Both the position numbers and the translations under genes were made by a program. A stretch of 64,000 bases of DNA, taken from positions 186,001 through 250,000 of the forward strand of contig JAEINT010000002.1 in the NCBI GenBank assembly GCA_016342745.1. Reading direction: 5' to 3'. Within the stretch, counting starts at the first letter, position 1. Every line of letters begins with the position of its first letter. Below, piece after piece: positions 46,357-55,656 of this stretch. Under the pieces are notes generated by a model, which did no database searches, had not been told where the DNA came from, and was given only the letters and a program-made list of their open reading frames with translations. The DNA is from Labilibaculum sp. (GTDB taxonomy: Bacteria; Bacteroidota; Bacteroidia; Bacteroidales; Marinifilaceae).

Positions 46357-46502
46357 GTTGTAGTCCTAACAGAACCCAATTTAAAATTCTCAACTTACTG
46401 ATTGTTATTATTATTATTATTTTAATGGGTTACTCCTTAGTGTAATATGATTTGGGTTATAGCTTAATAGGTGAGTACCCTTAATGATAGCACAAGCGAT
46501 AT

Positions 46503-48275
46503 TTATTCTCTTTTGATCTGACAAACTAATAAGTCATAATAATTAGCTCTCATTTCACTTGAACATTGAATCATTGAAAACCTAGCAATATTCGAATCAA
46601 ATCTCTCGATATTATTTTCAACACAAAGATCTTCATTTAAGTGTGAAGTGAATGCAAGAACATAAGTTATCTTTCTCGTAAATAACTGTTTAAAACCTTC
46701 CAAAGAAAGATCATTAACTGAGCGACCTTTTCCTATGATTTTATCGTATTGTTGCTCAATAAATTTACTGTCACTACCAGACATAGCCTCCTTAAGTCTT
46801 CTTGCCGAGATCGTTATTTGATTTGTCAATTCTCTCATTTTAGCACTAAATCCATATTTAACATGAATTAAATATAAGTTTTCATCATCATAATAAAGTA
46901 AGTCGCACAATTCAACCCCATCTACGATTATAGTATCAATTACGATATATCCTGAATTGTTATCGTAACTTTCATTGTAAGCTTTTTCGGTTCTTAAAGT
47001 CGATTTATTCCATGGTTTTTCCAATATATATTCAGGTGCTTTATAGGTTTTCAAAACATGTTTGACACTAATAATTAAATCCTTAACAAAAGAATCTCTT
47101 AAACTATACCATTTAGTATCAATCAAAAAATATGGCGTACCATCTAATTGAAATTCAGTTGAAATATGATAGAGAAAACTAGAACCAATTGTTTGTTTCT
47201 TATTTTGAACACAGGTTATTCTTACCCCTTGAAGAAATACTTGAAAACTGAAACTATTACTTGTACCACACACCTCCATGGCTCTTTTCATAACATTCTC
47301 ATAAATATCTTTTCTGTCAGTGACTGTTTTAAAAATACGATATCTATTATTTTCTGACTTTTCTTTCAATTTATATTCATCTGCCTCGTAAAAAAGTTCA
47401 ATATTGTTAGGATTACAAAAGTCATGCTCAAAAACTTTATTAAATATTGGGTTAATACCTTCAATATTTCTCGTGTCTTCTAGTAATCTTCTTATTAATT
47501 CAGGTCTTAATTTTTGCTCTATTGTATTTGTATCAGTTATTTCCTTATATGAGCTTAAATAATCAGAAGGAGAAAGTTCGGATATTACACCAAGCTCCAA
47601 TATGATTCTATGTAAAGTTTTAAAATTTACACCTTTCTTTATTTTTATAGCTTTCCCTGCATATATTTGCATCCTTTCTCCCTGCTTATTTTGTAAAAAG
47701 AAAAAATGCAAATTCGATATTTCAGTACTCAACTTTAAATGAATCTCTTTAGGAATTTTACCAAACTTGATAAAATCAATTATTTTATAATTATCTCTAA
47801 ATTGTTCACTAATCCCTGCTCTCGCACCAGTTATACCTCTCGATCTTATTGAAGCTAGTTCATCCTCTTCAGGTTTCATTATACGTGCATATGTATTTAA
47901 TCCAAAAGAATGATCAATGAAAGGAACAATTATTTGATATGCACTTCCTCCAATTACGCAGTACATATCATATTCTGTTTCAATGAAAAGAATTAAAGAT
48001 AGTTTCTGTTGAGTAAAATCTTCACTACGGCCTAATTCATTTGGGAGAAAATCTTCCCAGTCAGAAATAATCTCATTAGTATTATAAGTATACAGGAAGT
48101 AAGTAATTCCGTCTTTCTTTAAACTTTTAATCTGTTGAATATCAAATGTAGTTTTCAATCCATTTTTCTTAATAGAAAACTCTATAATAACTTTGATAAT
48201 TTTTTTAGAATCGGTAATTCCTTTGAAAAGTCTATGACCTTTATTTATTGCGTAAATTTTAGGATTGTGAGCCAT
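46503..48275 (-). CDS. DUF6119 / TIGR04141-type sporadically distributed protein
   Basis: The protein has 590 residues. Family features: a central YARIMKPEEDELASIRSRGITGARAG segment, then SLRDSFVKDLI, and a C-terminal domain with DTIIVDGVELCDLLYYDDENLYLIHVKYG. In that last segment Glu455, Asp458 and the HVK (471-473) resemble the D...(D/E)xK-type order of PD-(D/E)xK nucleases, though the fit is imperfect (inference). The family occurs patchily, often on mobile elements and near defence genes, with no established function. It lies 94 bp after the OLD-like gene on the same strand and ends the cargo operon. Confidence 0.78.
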   Translation of the reverse strand: MAHNPKIYAINKGHRLFKGITDSKKIIKVIIEFSIKKNGLKTTFDIQQIKSLKKDGITYFLYTYNTNEIISDWEDFLPNELGRSEDFTQQKLSLILFIETEYDMYCVIGGSAYQIIVPFIDHSFGLNTYARIMKPEEDELASIRSRGITGARAGISEQFRDNYKIIDFIKFGKIPKEIHLKLSTEISNLHFFFLQNKQGERMQIYAGKAIKIKKGVNFKTLHRIILELGVISELSPSDYLSSYKEITDTNTIEQKLRPELIRRLLEDTRNIEGINPIFNKVFEHDFCNPNNIELFYEADEYKLKEKSENNRYRIFKTVTDRKDIYENVMKRAMEVCGTSNSFSFQVFLQGVRITCVQNKKQTIGSSFLYHISTEFQLDGTPYFLIDTKWYSLRDSFVKDLIISVKHVLKTYKAPEYILEKPWNKSTLRTEKAYNESYDNNSGYIVIDTIIVDGVELCDLLYYDDENLYLIHVKYGFSAKMRELTNQITISARRLKEAMSGSDSKFIEQQYDKIIGKGRSVNDLSLEGFKQLFTRKITYVLAFTSHLNEDLCVENNIERFDSNIARFSMIQCSSEMRANYYDLLVCQIKRE

Positions 48276-48369
48276 TCTAAGAAATTAATATTTGTTATTA
48301 TGAATTGTGTAAAACTCCTTGCTACCGCACGATTATATACTACACGATGCAGCCATGCACCAACGGGGG

Positions 48370-50331
48370 TTAATTATTTTTTTCAATGAATTTATATATT
48401 AGCCTTGTTATACATTTTGATTCCTCAGATAAATCCGACCAAATATTTAAATTACGAACTGCTGTTTTAGTAAATTGAGATTTGTTATATATTTTCCCCG
48501 TCTTGTTCTCATCAGAAATTGATGCTAATTTTACTATATCATCTAAGCTAACAATTTCATATATAAATTCAGCTATTGGTTTATCCTTGTAATCTGAATA
48601 ACTATATTCTTTTAAAAAACTTACATTATCGACACCTTTCCTCTTAAATGCTTTTAAAGTTTCTTTTAAGACTTTTGGTGTGAGTAAGTTTTCAATCTCT
48701 AAACAGTCCAAGCAATAATAATTATCTCCTAGTGATTTTTGTAACTTAGAATGACGTAATTGCTTGCCTGTATCTCTATCGGTTATCAAAAATATTCTAT
48801 TACTAATACTTGAATAATTGATATTCGGAAAATTTTCGTCAGAATTTTCTAAAAATGACCAATGTGCAATATTTGCTCCACTATATTCGATAAAGGAATA
48901 ATTTATATCTTCTTTATACCTTTTGAAGTTTTCTATGTTATCAGGGTTTTCATTTTGATACATTTCCAGAAACTTCCTAAAATATAATCTTTCTGAAATA
49001 CCTTCAATCCAAATTGTACAATTCGTTAAAAATACAGATGAGTTCTTAACGCCTAATAAATCAAGCACTTCAAACGATGGTTCAGTAATTGTCCTTATTT
49101 CAAATGATTTATTTTGGTCAGCATTAGTTTTATTAATAGAAAAAACAGAAATATTTTGACTATTCTCAATTGATAAATCCAATAAATGATTTGAATGAGT
49201 TGTAATAAATGCTTGAGTATTTGGAAACTCCCGAAGTGTCTCTATAAATATCCTTTGCATTCCAGGATGCAAAAATAGTTCTGGTTCCTCAATAAATATG
49301 AAATTCTCAACATCTGCTTGTGCAAAAAGAGGAAAAGTCAATATTATAATTGACTGAATACCATCACCTAAATTAAAAATTGGAAATTCTTTTTCGGCAC
49401 CAATTTTAAAATAGATTTCATCTTCATTATTGTGAGTAAGAGCATTGATCTCTACTTTTTGATTATTGAAAAAATTTTTACTTAAAAAACATTCAAAATC
49501 TATTAACTTTTGCCTCTCTTCTTCTTTTGAATTTCGCAAAACTTTTATTTTATCAAATAAATCTTCGCCTGTGAAAATATTTTCAATTTCTTCAATAAAA
49601 TAGTCAAAACAGACTCTTTCCTTAAGAGTTTCATTGTTATAATAATCAAAACCTGTAATTTTGTGCTCTTCACTAAACGAATACTTATCCTCTTCAATTT
49701 TAAACGAACCGAATTTCCTTAAGCTTCTATGCGGAGGAATAAAAGTCGTTCTAAACACTTGATTATTTTTAGGTATTCTAGCAATAACCTTTTGCCTGAA
49801 ATCTAATAAAATCTTTTTTAGTTCATTAAAAACACCTCTGATTTCCTTTGGGAATTTACTTTCATTTGTATACTGTAATTTAGGATATTCTATATAAAGT
49901 ACTTTCGCAAATATTTTCTCAACAAATTGAATAACCTTATGTATCTCATTCTCAGAAACAAAATCGCATTCTTTATTTTTTAATGTATTTTCAAATATAG
50001 TTTTCTGCTCAGTCAATTTACCGATAGCATTTTCATTTGATAACTTGCTCTGAATTGATTTTGAAAACTCTGTAAAATAACTAAACAAATCATCATTTGG
50101 AGTTAAATAAAAACGAATACTATTTTCGTTTAGTCCTCCAAATGGCAAATCGTCAAGCCTACAGTTTGTGAAAGATTTAAATACCTCTCTAGTCAATCTA
50201 CTCTTGCCAGAGTTATTCGAACCAATAAAAAGATTTATTTGATTCAATTCCAATATAGTATCATTGGAATTATCCATGTAGTAATTTTTAAATATTTCGT
50301 TTTGTTTTTCTAAAAGTATGCTCTGTATCAT
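48370..50331 (-). CDS. OLD-family ATPase with C-terminal TOPRIM
   Basis: The protein has 653 residues. The ABC/SMC-like ATPase has Walker A GSNNSGKS (37-44), a signature-like LGDGIQSI (321-328), Walker B IFIEEPE (345-351) and switch His in TTHS (377-380). The C-terminal TOPRIM region has WIEGISE (Glu443), LITDRDTG (Asp518, Asp520) and LEIENLL (Glu545), the metal-binding set of OLD nucleases. This is the architecture of GajA and other OLD-family defence nucleases, but no UvrD-like GajB is adjacent; DUF6119 takes the partner position. The 116-bp repeat array lies 284 bp upstream of its start. Confidence 0.85.
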   Translation of the reverse strand: MIQSILLEKQNEIFKNYYMDNSNDTILELNQINLFIGSNNSGKSRLTREVFKSFTNCRLDDLPFGGLNENSIRFYLTPNDDLFSYFTEFSKSIQSKLSNENAIGKLTEQKTIFENTLKNKECDFVSENEIHKVIQFVEKIFAKVLYIEYPKLQYTNESKFPKEIRGVFNELKKILLDFRQKVIARIPKNNQVFRTTFIPPHRSLRKFGSFKIEEDKYSFSEEHKITGFDYYNNETLKERVCFDYFIEEIENIFTGEDLFDKIKVLRNSKEEERQKLIDFECFLSKNFFNNQKVEINALTHNNEDEIYFKIGAEKEFPIFNLGDGIQSIIILTFPLFAQADVENFIFIEEPELFLHPGMQRIFIETLREFPNTQAFITTHSNHLLDLSIENSQNISVFSINKTNADQNKSFEIRTITEPSFEVLDLLGVKNSSVFLTNCTIWIEGISERLYFRKFLEMYQNENPDNIENFKRYKEDINYSFIEYSGANIAHWSFLENSDENFPNINYSSISNRIFLITDRDTGKQLRHSKLQKSLGDNYYCLDCLEIENLLTPKVLKETLKAFKRKGVDNVSFLKEYSYSDYKDKPIAEFIYEIVSLDDIVKLASISDENKTGKIYNKSQFTKTAVRNLNIWSDLSEESKCITRLIYKFIEKNN

Positions 50332-50614
50332 TTAAATATTGATGGATGGTTGTTATTTCCTGTAGAAAGTTGTTCGGCCTTATTGGTGGGATAACAGCAA
50401 CTAATTATTATTCATTTTAAATATCTGCATAAAACCACGATTAAATTCTTACTAAAGTATTAAATCTAAATTAAGATTCATACTGTCAAATCTGTCAACT
50501 TTACTAATTCAGATAGATTCCATTTAAAATAAAATAATTGTTTCAATAATTGGACAAACAAAATCATAAACAAGGAGAAGTATATTTTCATTTGGCATAA
50601 TTTTCAATTTAGCG
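50332..50614. other. Leader between repeat array and OLD-like gene
   Basis: This 283-bp AT-rich stretch has no gene. It contains an imperfect hairpin near 50370-50403 (GTTGTT...AACAGCAAC) with GGGATAAC at 50388-50395. Close to the array (about 50590-50615) is ATTTGGCATAATTTTC then AATTTAGCG, part of which recurs just beyond the far end of the array as ATATGGCAATTTAGCG (about 51490-51506). Confidence 0.5.
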
Positions 50615-51450
50615 GTCTAGTAGGATAAATATGGAATATCTATTGGGAAAAGGCTCTTGTGCCCTTAAAACAGGGGCTTTACTGATAACAATACCCGACC
50701 TTAAACTCCTTCTAATATGGTTAATAAACGGCTAGACGGATAAATAGGTAGTCTCTGTTGGCAAAAAGGCTCTTGTGCCCTTAAAACAGGGGATTTACAG
50801 ATAATAACACCCGACCGTAAACTCCTTCTAGGACGGCTAATAAACGTTTAGACGGATAAATGAGTAGTCTCTGTTGGTGAAAAGGCTTGTGTGTCCTTTA
50901 AACAATGGTTTTCCTGATAATCATACCCGATCGTAGACTCCTTATAAGACGGATAATAAACGGCTAGACGGATAAATAAGTAGTTTCCAGTCGAGAAAAG
51001 GCTTGTGTGCCCTTTAAACAATGGTTTTCCTGATAATCATACCCGATCGTAGACTCCTTATAAGACGGATAATAAACGGCTAGACGGATAAATGAGTAGT
51101 TTCCAATGGTGAAAGGCTTGTGTGCCCTTTAAATAATGGGTTTCCAGATAATCACACCCGCCTGTAAGCTACTTCTAAGACGGCTAATAAACGGCTAGGC
51201 GGATAAATAAGTGGTTTTTATTGGTGAAAAGGCTCTTATCCCTTTAAAACAGGGGGGCAGATAATTATATCTGACCGTAAGCTACTTCTAAGACGGGTAA
51301 TAAATGGCTAGACGGATAAATAAGTAGTTTTTTTTGGTGAAAAAGCTTGTGTACCCTTAAAACAGGGGATTTACAGATAATCATTCTCGACCGTAAGCTA
51401 CTTATAAGACGGCTAATAAACGTTTAGACGGATAAATGAGACATTTGGGG
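50615..51450. repeat. 116-bp tandem repeat array, seven units plus a partial, non-coding
   Basis: Units start at 50615, 50731, 50847, 50963, 51079, 51194, 51307 and 51423 (partial), with lengths 116,116,116,116,115,113,116. Each has three conserved blocks: AGACGGATAAAT; AAAAGGC-N6-GCCCTTT; and CCGACCGTAAGCTACTTCTA followed by AGACGGCTAATAAACG. Two short hairpins are conserved despite base changes: AAAGG/CCTTT, and CCGT/ACGG (CCT-TA/TA-TGG in the first unit). Three ACGG(C/A)TA heptamers cluster at each unit junction. Units two and three from 50847 are nearly identical; the outer ones have diverged. Stops interrupt all frames, so it is not coding. Confidence 0.9.
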
Positions 51451-51689
51451 TAGTATCCTATTGGCGAGAACTTTCATTTTACAAACGAAATATGGCAATT
51501 TAGCGAATAAAAGCCCAATCATTAAAGCGATAGCTATAGCTGTGTCTGAATAAGAAAACAATAAGTATGAAAATTAAAAATCATTCAATATCTAGGCACA
51601 CTTAAAAAATTCTGGTTTGATTCTTATTTTAAATGGTTTAATTAAAAGCAACCTAAATATTATTTTTGTAAAATCACTTTGAAATATTA
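51451..51689. other. Spacer between repeat array and PP2C gene
   Basis: This 239-bp AT-rich stretch has no gene. ATATGGCAATTTAGCG near 51490 echoes the sequence before the array's other end. The stretch GCGATAGCTATAGCTGTG near 51530 is a small palindrome-rich spot. I see no strong terminator for the PP2C gene, so transcription from the kinase/PP2C operon may run into the array. Confidence 0.45.
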
Positions 51690-52394
51690 CTAAATAATTT
51701 CAGCAATAATAAAAGTTGTATTATCAGTTATCTTTTTACTTTTTAAAGTCTCAATAACATTCCTTCCAAAGTCATTAATACTAACTGATTTTAGAGATAA
51801 ATCCCGAAACTCTACTTTACTAATTACATCATGAACCCCATCAGAAGTAATCAAAATTCTATCTCTAGAATTCACTTTAAATTTAATTTTTTGAATTTTT
51901 GGAATACCTCTAATTCCAATCGCGCTATCTAAGACATGTTTCCGAGGATAATCCTCTATGTCTTCTCTCCGTATTTTACCAGATTTTAGTAATCGATTTA
52001 CTTCGGTGTGATTTTCAGAAAGTTGTTGAATTCCATTACGCCTTAAAATACACAAACGACTATCTCCACAGTGTACTCCTGTTAATATATTATCTTCAAT
52101 GACACATCCAGTAAAAGTTGTTGCCATACCTTTGTATATCACATCTGAATTTTGTTTCTCTTGGAGTCCATTGTGAATTGACAATAGAATATTATTTAAA
52201 TCACATTTTGAATTAGTTACCTTCTTAATAAATTTTTCAACACTGAGAGAAGAAGCCAGTTTTCCAAAATTTTCTCCACCTACACCATCTGCAACGCAAG
52301 CAACAAAAATATCATTGTAGTTTTTAACTTCAAAAGAATCTTGATTTTCAGGTCTAGGCCCAGTCTCTGAATAATGGAAAAATTCAAATCTCAT
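51690..52394 (-). CDS. PP2C-type serine/threonine phosphatase
   Basis: The protein has 234 residues covering a minimal bacterial PP2C. The metal-binding motifs are RPENQDSF (Asp19), ACVADGVGG (Asp36), GVHCGDSRLCIL and LITSDGVHDV, with TDNTTFIIAEI at the C-terminus. It removes phosphate from Ser/Thr, most simply opposing the kinase encoded just upstream. The ATG shares one base with the kinase stop (TAATG), which implies translational coupling. No transmembrane or extra domain. Confidence 0.93.
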   Translation of the reverse strand: MRFEFFHYSETGPRPENQDSFEVKNYNDIFVACVADGVGGENFGKLASSLSVEKFIKKVTNSKCDLNNILLSIHNGLQEKQNSDVIYKGMATTFTGCVIEDNILTGVHCGDSRLCILRRNGIQQLSENHTEVNRLLKSGKIRREDIEDYPRKHVLDSAIGIRGIPKIQKIKFKVNSRDRILITSDGVHDVISKVEFRDLSLKSVSINDFGRNVIETLKSKKITDNTTFIIAEII

Positions 52395-53719
52395 TAGCTT
52401 ATTTTATTTAAAGCATCCCTTAAAATTGGATGTAAATTATCTTCATCAAAACTGATAGAAATTCCCAAATGTTTAAATGCTCTTTTAGCAGTTCTACCAT
52501 CTACAATTATTTCAATACCTAACCTTTTAGCTAAATTGGTATCTAACTTTTCATCAGTAATACTTACAAATTTTCTTTCTACATACCAACGGTTATGATC
52601 TGTACCAAGATAGAGCATAGCCATTAGACATTCAGATTGCACTTCAATACCACAATTATTGATAAATTTATGTAATCTTATTGAGAGACCATCACATTCT
52701 TCAAAATTAAAATTATTCTCTCTTATCCATTTTGCATATAAAAGCCCCATTTTTGAGCCAATAGCTGGATGATTTTTAAGAACATGATCAATATGTTCTA
52801 ATGATAATTTCCTTAGAACAACAATAGAATCTTCACTATCATATTCGTCCTCCACAAAATTCACGATTGATTTCCAATCGTCCTCTGTTAACTCTTCAAT
52901 ACCTTTTTCAAATAATAAAGATATCTCTGCACCTTGTTCTGTAGTAGCCTTAGCTGTCACATCTCCAAGTGACAATAGTGCATCACGCAACATAGTAACA
53001 GATTTAAATCTTCGATTAGGATCTCTTCTGGTACAATTCAAGAATATTCCACCAAAATCACCCTTTTCATTAATCTCGCCACAAGGAATTCTCTCTTCCT
53101 CTCCAATAAAATCATGAAGAATACAACCAATTGAATAAATATCTGATTGTGCACTTGCATTTTTTAATTCTTTTACAATTTCTGGAGCAGTATAATAATC
53201 GGACCCCATCTTCATTCCAGCTTGAGTCAGTGCAGATAGTGTAGTTTGATTTACAGACATCAAACCAAAATCTCCAACGGCATAATATTGTTTTTTCCCT
53301 TTTCCGAACCTTAAGATATTAGCTGGTTTTAGATCTCTATGAAAAATATCCATCGAATGTAATTCTTCCATTCCTGCAATAATATCCATTATGGCATTCA
53401 TGAAATTTCCATCAAGAGTTTTACTAACTCTCATATCATCTTCCATAGAGCTCTTAGCCAGTGGCATTAGAAAAAAAGGTGGCTTGGCATCTAAGAATTT
53501 ATCCAGAATTGGAACAATATTGACATGAGAAATTGCTCCTTGAACATTTGCTTCACGAATAAATCTTTTTTTAACGTTACTAGCTAATTTTTCAGAAAAC
53601 CCTGCACCTTGGTTAATGAGAAACGTTTTACGGGCACAAACTCCAAATTTCTCAACTTGAACCTCGTCAACCTTTCCGAATCCTCCTTGACCAATATTTT
53701 TAATAAATTCAATGTCCAT
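52394..53719 (-). CDS. Hanks-type serine/threonine protein kinase with helical C-terminal domain
   Basis: The protein has 441 residues. The kinase domain (1-265) has a Gly-rich loop GQGGFG (10-15), Lys31, the catalytic loop FHRDLKPANIL (Asp129, Asn134), VGDFGLMS (Asp150) and TAPE (177-180), so it should be active. Residues 270-441 form a cytosolic helical domain (TEQGAEISLLFEKGIEELTEDDWKSIVNFVEDEY) with no transmembrane or PASTA segments, unlike housekeeping PknB. It opens the cargo operon of a mobile element, where such kinases act in phage defence (for example Stk2-like abortive infection); that role is inferred here. Confidence 0.92.
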   Translation of the reverse strand: MDIEFIKNIGQGGFGKVDEVQVEKFGVCARKTFLINQGAGFSEKLASNVKKRFIREANVQGAISHVNIVPILDKFLDAKPPFFLMPLAKSSMEDDMRVSKTLDGNFMNAIMDIIAGMEELHSMDIFHRDLKPANILRFGKGKKQYYAVGDFGLMSVNQTTLSALTQAGMKMGSDYYTAPEIVKELKNASAQSDIYSIGCILHDFIGEEERIPCGEINEKGDFGGIFLNCTRRDPNRRFKSVTMLRDALLSLGDVTAKATTEQGAEISLLFEKGIEELTEDDWKSIVNFVEDEYDSEDSIVVLRKLSLEHIDHVLKNHPAIGSKMGLLYAKWIRENNFNFEECDGLSIRLHKFINNCGIEVQSECLMAMLYLGTDHNRWYVERKFVSITDEKLDTNLAKRLGIEIIVDGRTAKRAFKHLGISISFDEDNLHPILRDALNKIS

Positions 53720-53739
53720 TACTAAAAAAAATTAAGACA

Positions 53740-53747
53740 CAAATTTA
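53740..53747 (-). promoter_or_regulatory. -7 box of the kinase/PP2C operon
   Basis: On the minus strand TAAATTTG fits TAnnTTTG exactly, 21 bp before the kinase ATG. A TTTG lies 15 bp upstream, shorter than the usual spacer. Confidence 0.5.
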
Positions 53748-53891
53748 GAAAATTTTATCGAGCAAACTTAAAATAATACTCAAATCTATACACATATTCA
53801 ATAAAAATACACCAAATCAATATATTAAGATGATAATATCAATAAATAATGTGATATAAGCTTGGTTTTCGTTTTTTTTCCACCATTTTAA

Positions 53892-54566
53892 CTAAACATC
53901 TTCGTTTTCCTTGGATTGCATCATATAGGCTTGTAAGGTGCTGAATATCTCCAATTGTTCTTCATGTGTTTTTGCAAAGAGGAAATAGAGCATTTGTACC
54001 AAACTGCTTTGTGCATCGGCTTGCATTTTTCGAATGGCATCAATAATCTGTTTTTCCTGTATATTGAATTGATCTTCTACTCCGTTCAAAGAATTATTTT
54101 TACTTGGAATTAAATTATTGGCAAAAGCCCCTAATACGGATTGAATGGCTGGCATTTGAGAAATAGCGGTAACCGTTTCTTTGGTTGTATTGGTATTTGC
54201 TTCGGCAATATCAATAGAGTGTTTTTCCTTTAATTCGCTGATTTTATCATTAAGCCTTTCAATGGTAAATTCATTCTTTAATTTAGTATCCTCTAGAGCT
54301 CTGATCTTATCCCCATAATCACTTTTTAAATCAAGAATTGTATTGAAATGTTCTCTTTCTACTTTTCTCAGTTCTTGCGCTGCATTTGGTATCTCGGGCC
54401 TTGCTTCGGGAATTTCAATTTCATTAACTGGGTATAGTTCTTCCAGTTCACTAAGTTGTTTTTCGCTTGTTCTCATTTGATATGCCTTATTCCTACAAGT
54501 GGCAGAACAGTAACGACTGTCAGATCGTTTACCTGTTATTGGTCTATTACATACTTCACATTCCAT
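53892..54566 (-). CDS. Zinc-finger and coiled-coil protein of the element
   Basis: The protein has 224 residues. The first 40 form a Cys4-type finger (CEVCNRPITGKRSDSRYCSATCRNKAYQ), followed by a coiled coil (about 60-125, KVEREHFNTILDLKSDYGDKIRALEDTKLKNEF) and a helical C-terminus. The finger is clearly homologous to residues 348-386 of the replication initiator at 55986 (shared D-S-[KR]-Y-C-S-x-x-C-R-x-K-A-Y and S-E-K). This suggests a shared DNA or protein target in replication or partition. Function otherwise unknown. Confidence 0.75.
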   Translation of the reverse strand: MECEVCNRPITGKRSDSRYCSATCRNKAYQMRTSEKQLSELEELYPVNEIEIPEARPEIPNAAQELRKVEREHFNTILDLKSDYGDKIRALEDTKLKNEFTIERLNDKISELKEKHSIDIAEANTNTTKETVTAISQMPAIQSVLGAFANNLIPSKNNSLNGVEDQFNIQEKQIIDAIRKMQADAQSSLVQMLYFLFAKTHEEQLEIFSTLQAYMMQSKENEDV

Positions 54567-54647
54567 TTTCTGGTTTTTTTAGTTGTTGATTATTTTGAAT
54601 TCTTACAATTATTGTCGGGTTTGTTTTGTTTAAAAAACTTTGCTTGT

Positions 54648-54890
54648 TTAGTCACCAAAACTGTTTTTTCGTGGGCATCTTTTGTTGGGGTATCCTTGCT
54701 CAATTTCCCAAGGAGTTCTCCACTCGATATTATCATGAATGTATTTGATTTCATTTTCGAAAAGCAATGATCGGTTTTTGATGTGTTTCAAAAAGTCAGG
54801 ATTCAATTTTTTCATTCTTCGCGAAAGGGTTGACTTGGAAATATCTAATTCCATTGCAAGCTCTTTCTTGTTCATTGTTCTGTATTCCAT
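54648..54890 (-). CDS. Small helix-turn-helix protein
   Basis: The start is taken at ATG 54890 (MEYRTMNKKELAMELDISKSTLSRRMKKL); a TTG 36 codons upstream gives a basic non-conserved extension and is rejected, and ATG 54875 is also possible. The 80 residues hold an HTH (ELAMELDISKSTLSRRM) followed by a conserved-looking tail (FLKHIKNRSLLFENEIKYIHDNIEW). It probably binds DNA as a regulator within the element. The same-strand order is resolvase, this gene, then the zinc-finger gene. Confidence 0.65.
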   Translation of the reverse strand: MEYRTMNKKELAMELDISKSTLSRRMKKLNPDFLKHIKNRSLLFENEIKYIHDNIEWRTPWEIEQGYPNKRCPRKNSFGD

Positions 54891-55033
54891 ATTGAAATTT
54901 TGTGGTCTGGTAATTAGTGATTGTGTTTTTTCTGTGTTTGTATTCTTTTTAGAGTGTACCCTGTTAGGCTCATAGTGAAAGCATCTTTTTTGCCTCAATT
55001 TGCTGTATTCATTCTCACACCCTTAAATGAATA

Positions 55034-55639
55034 CTAGTTTTGAGCTTCAATGAACTTTTTTACTCGCTGAACTGTCGAAACGGATTTCTTAACCAATTTT
55101 GAAATATTCCGAATTGACTTTCCATCGTTTAAAAGTTCAATAATGTCAGAATGTTGTTCCTGGTACTTTTCATCTGTCATTTTTCCTTTTCCAGCATGAA
55201 GCTGATAAATGCCTTTTGCTTTTGCGACTGATATTCCTTGACGTTGTGCTTCTCTGTTACTCATGTAATCCATTTCAGCAAGTGAGGCCATAATTCCAGT
55301 CATGAGAGTAAAAAAGAAATTATCCTTTCCTTTGGTTTTACTGATTAGATTGTGCCTTACAATTTCAATCGTGCAATCCTGTTTGATAAGGGTATTGATT
55401 GTTTCAAGAACATCGAACGTGTCTCTTCCAAGTCTGTTTATGTCTTCAACGATAAGGTAATTGATCACTTTGTTTTTTGCATCGGCCAGAAGTTTTGAAC
55501 CTTGCTTTCTTTCTTTAAAGGGGATTCGTCCACTTATCTTTTCAATGTAGGCTTTGCCTTGTATGATTTCCTCTTGTCTGCCTGTGTTTTGTCCATCGGT
55601 GGAAACACGAACATAGGTTGCTTTTTTTTCTTTATCCAT
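55034..55639 (-). CDS. Serine recombinase (resolvase/invertase)
   Basis: The protein has 201 residues. The catalytic domain starts KKATYVRVSTDGQNTGRQ with nucleophile Ser13. The Arg-containing EDINRLGRDTFDVLETI and LASLAEMDYMSNREAQRQGI are typical of the small resolvase/invertase group. The C-terminal HTH is GKSIRNISKLVKKSVSTVQRVKKF. It may resolve multimers of the excised element or invert DNA. No clear inverted-repeat res sites are seen. It lies 17 bp after the stop of the 108-residue gene. Confidence 0.93.
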   Translation of the reverse strand: MDKEKKATYVRVSTDGQNTGRQEEIIQGKAYIEKISGRIPFKERKQGSKLLADAKNKVINYLIVEDINRLGRDTFDVLETINTLIKQDCTIEIVRHNLISKTKGKDNFFFTLMTGIMASLAEMDYMSNREAQRQGISVAKAKGIYQLHAGKGKMTDEKYQEQHSDIIELLNDGKSIRNISKLVKKSVSTVQRVKKFIEAQN

Positions 55640-55656
55640 CTGGGTTGTTTTAAGGT

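Noticed and set aside
48300-48370. Integron attC site
   Set aside because: It has a TGCA inverted repeat and a GTTAA end but no proper R'/R'' box pair, and no integron integrase is present.
50615-51450. CRISPR array
   Set aside because: Units are 113-116 bp and similar throughout, with no short repeat alternating with unique spacers, and no cas genes are nearby.
50615-51450. Type III toxin-antitoxin RNA repeats (ToxI-like)
   Set aside because: Known ToxI-type units are about 35 nt and precede a small endoribonuclease. Here units are 116 bp and the next gene is a 653-residue ATPase.
54456-54975. Plus-strand ORFs opposite the zinc-finger and HTH genes
   Set aside because: They are antisense shadows of minus-strand coding sequence with Phe/Cys-rich composition.
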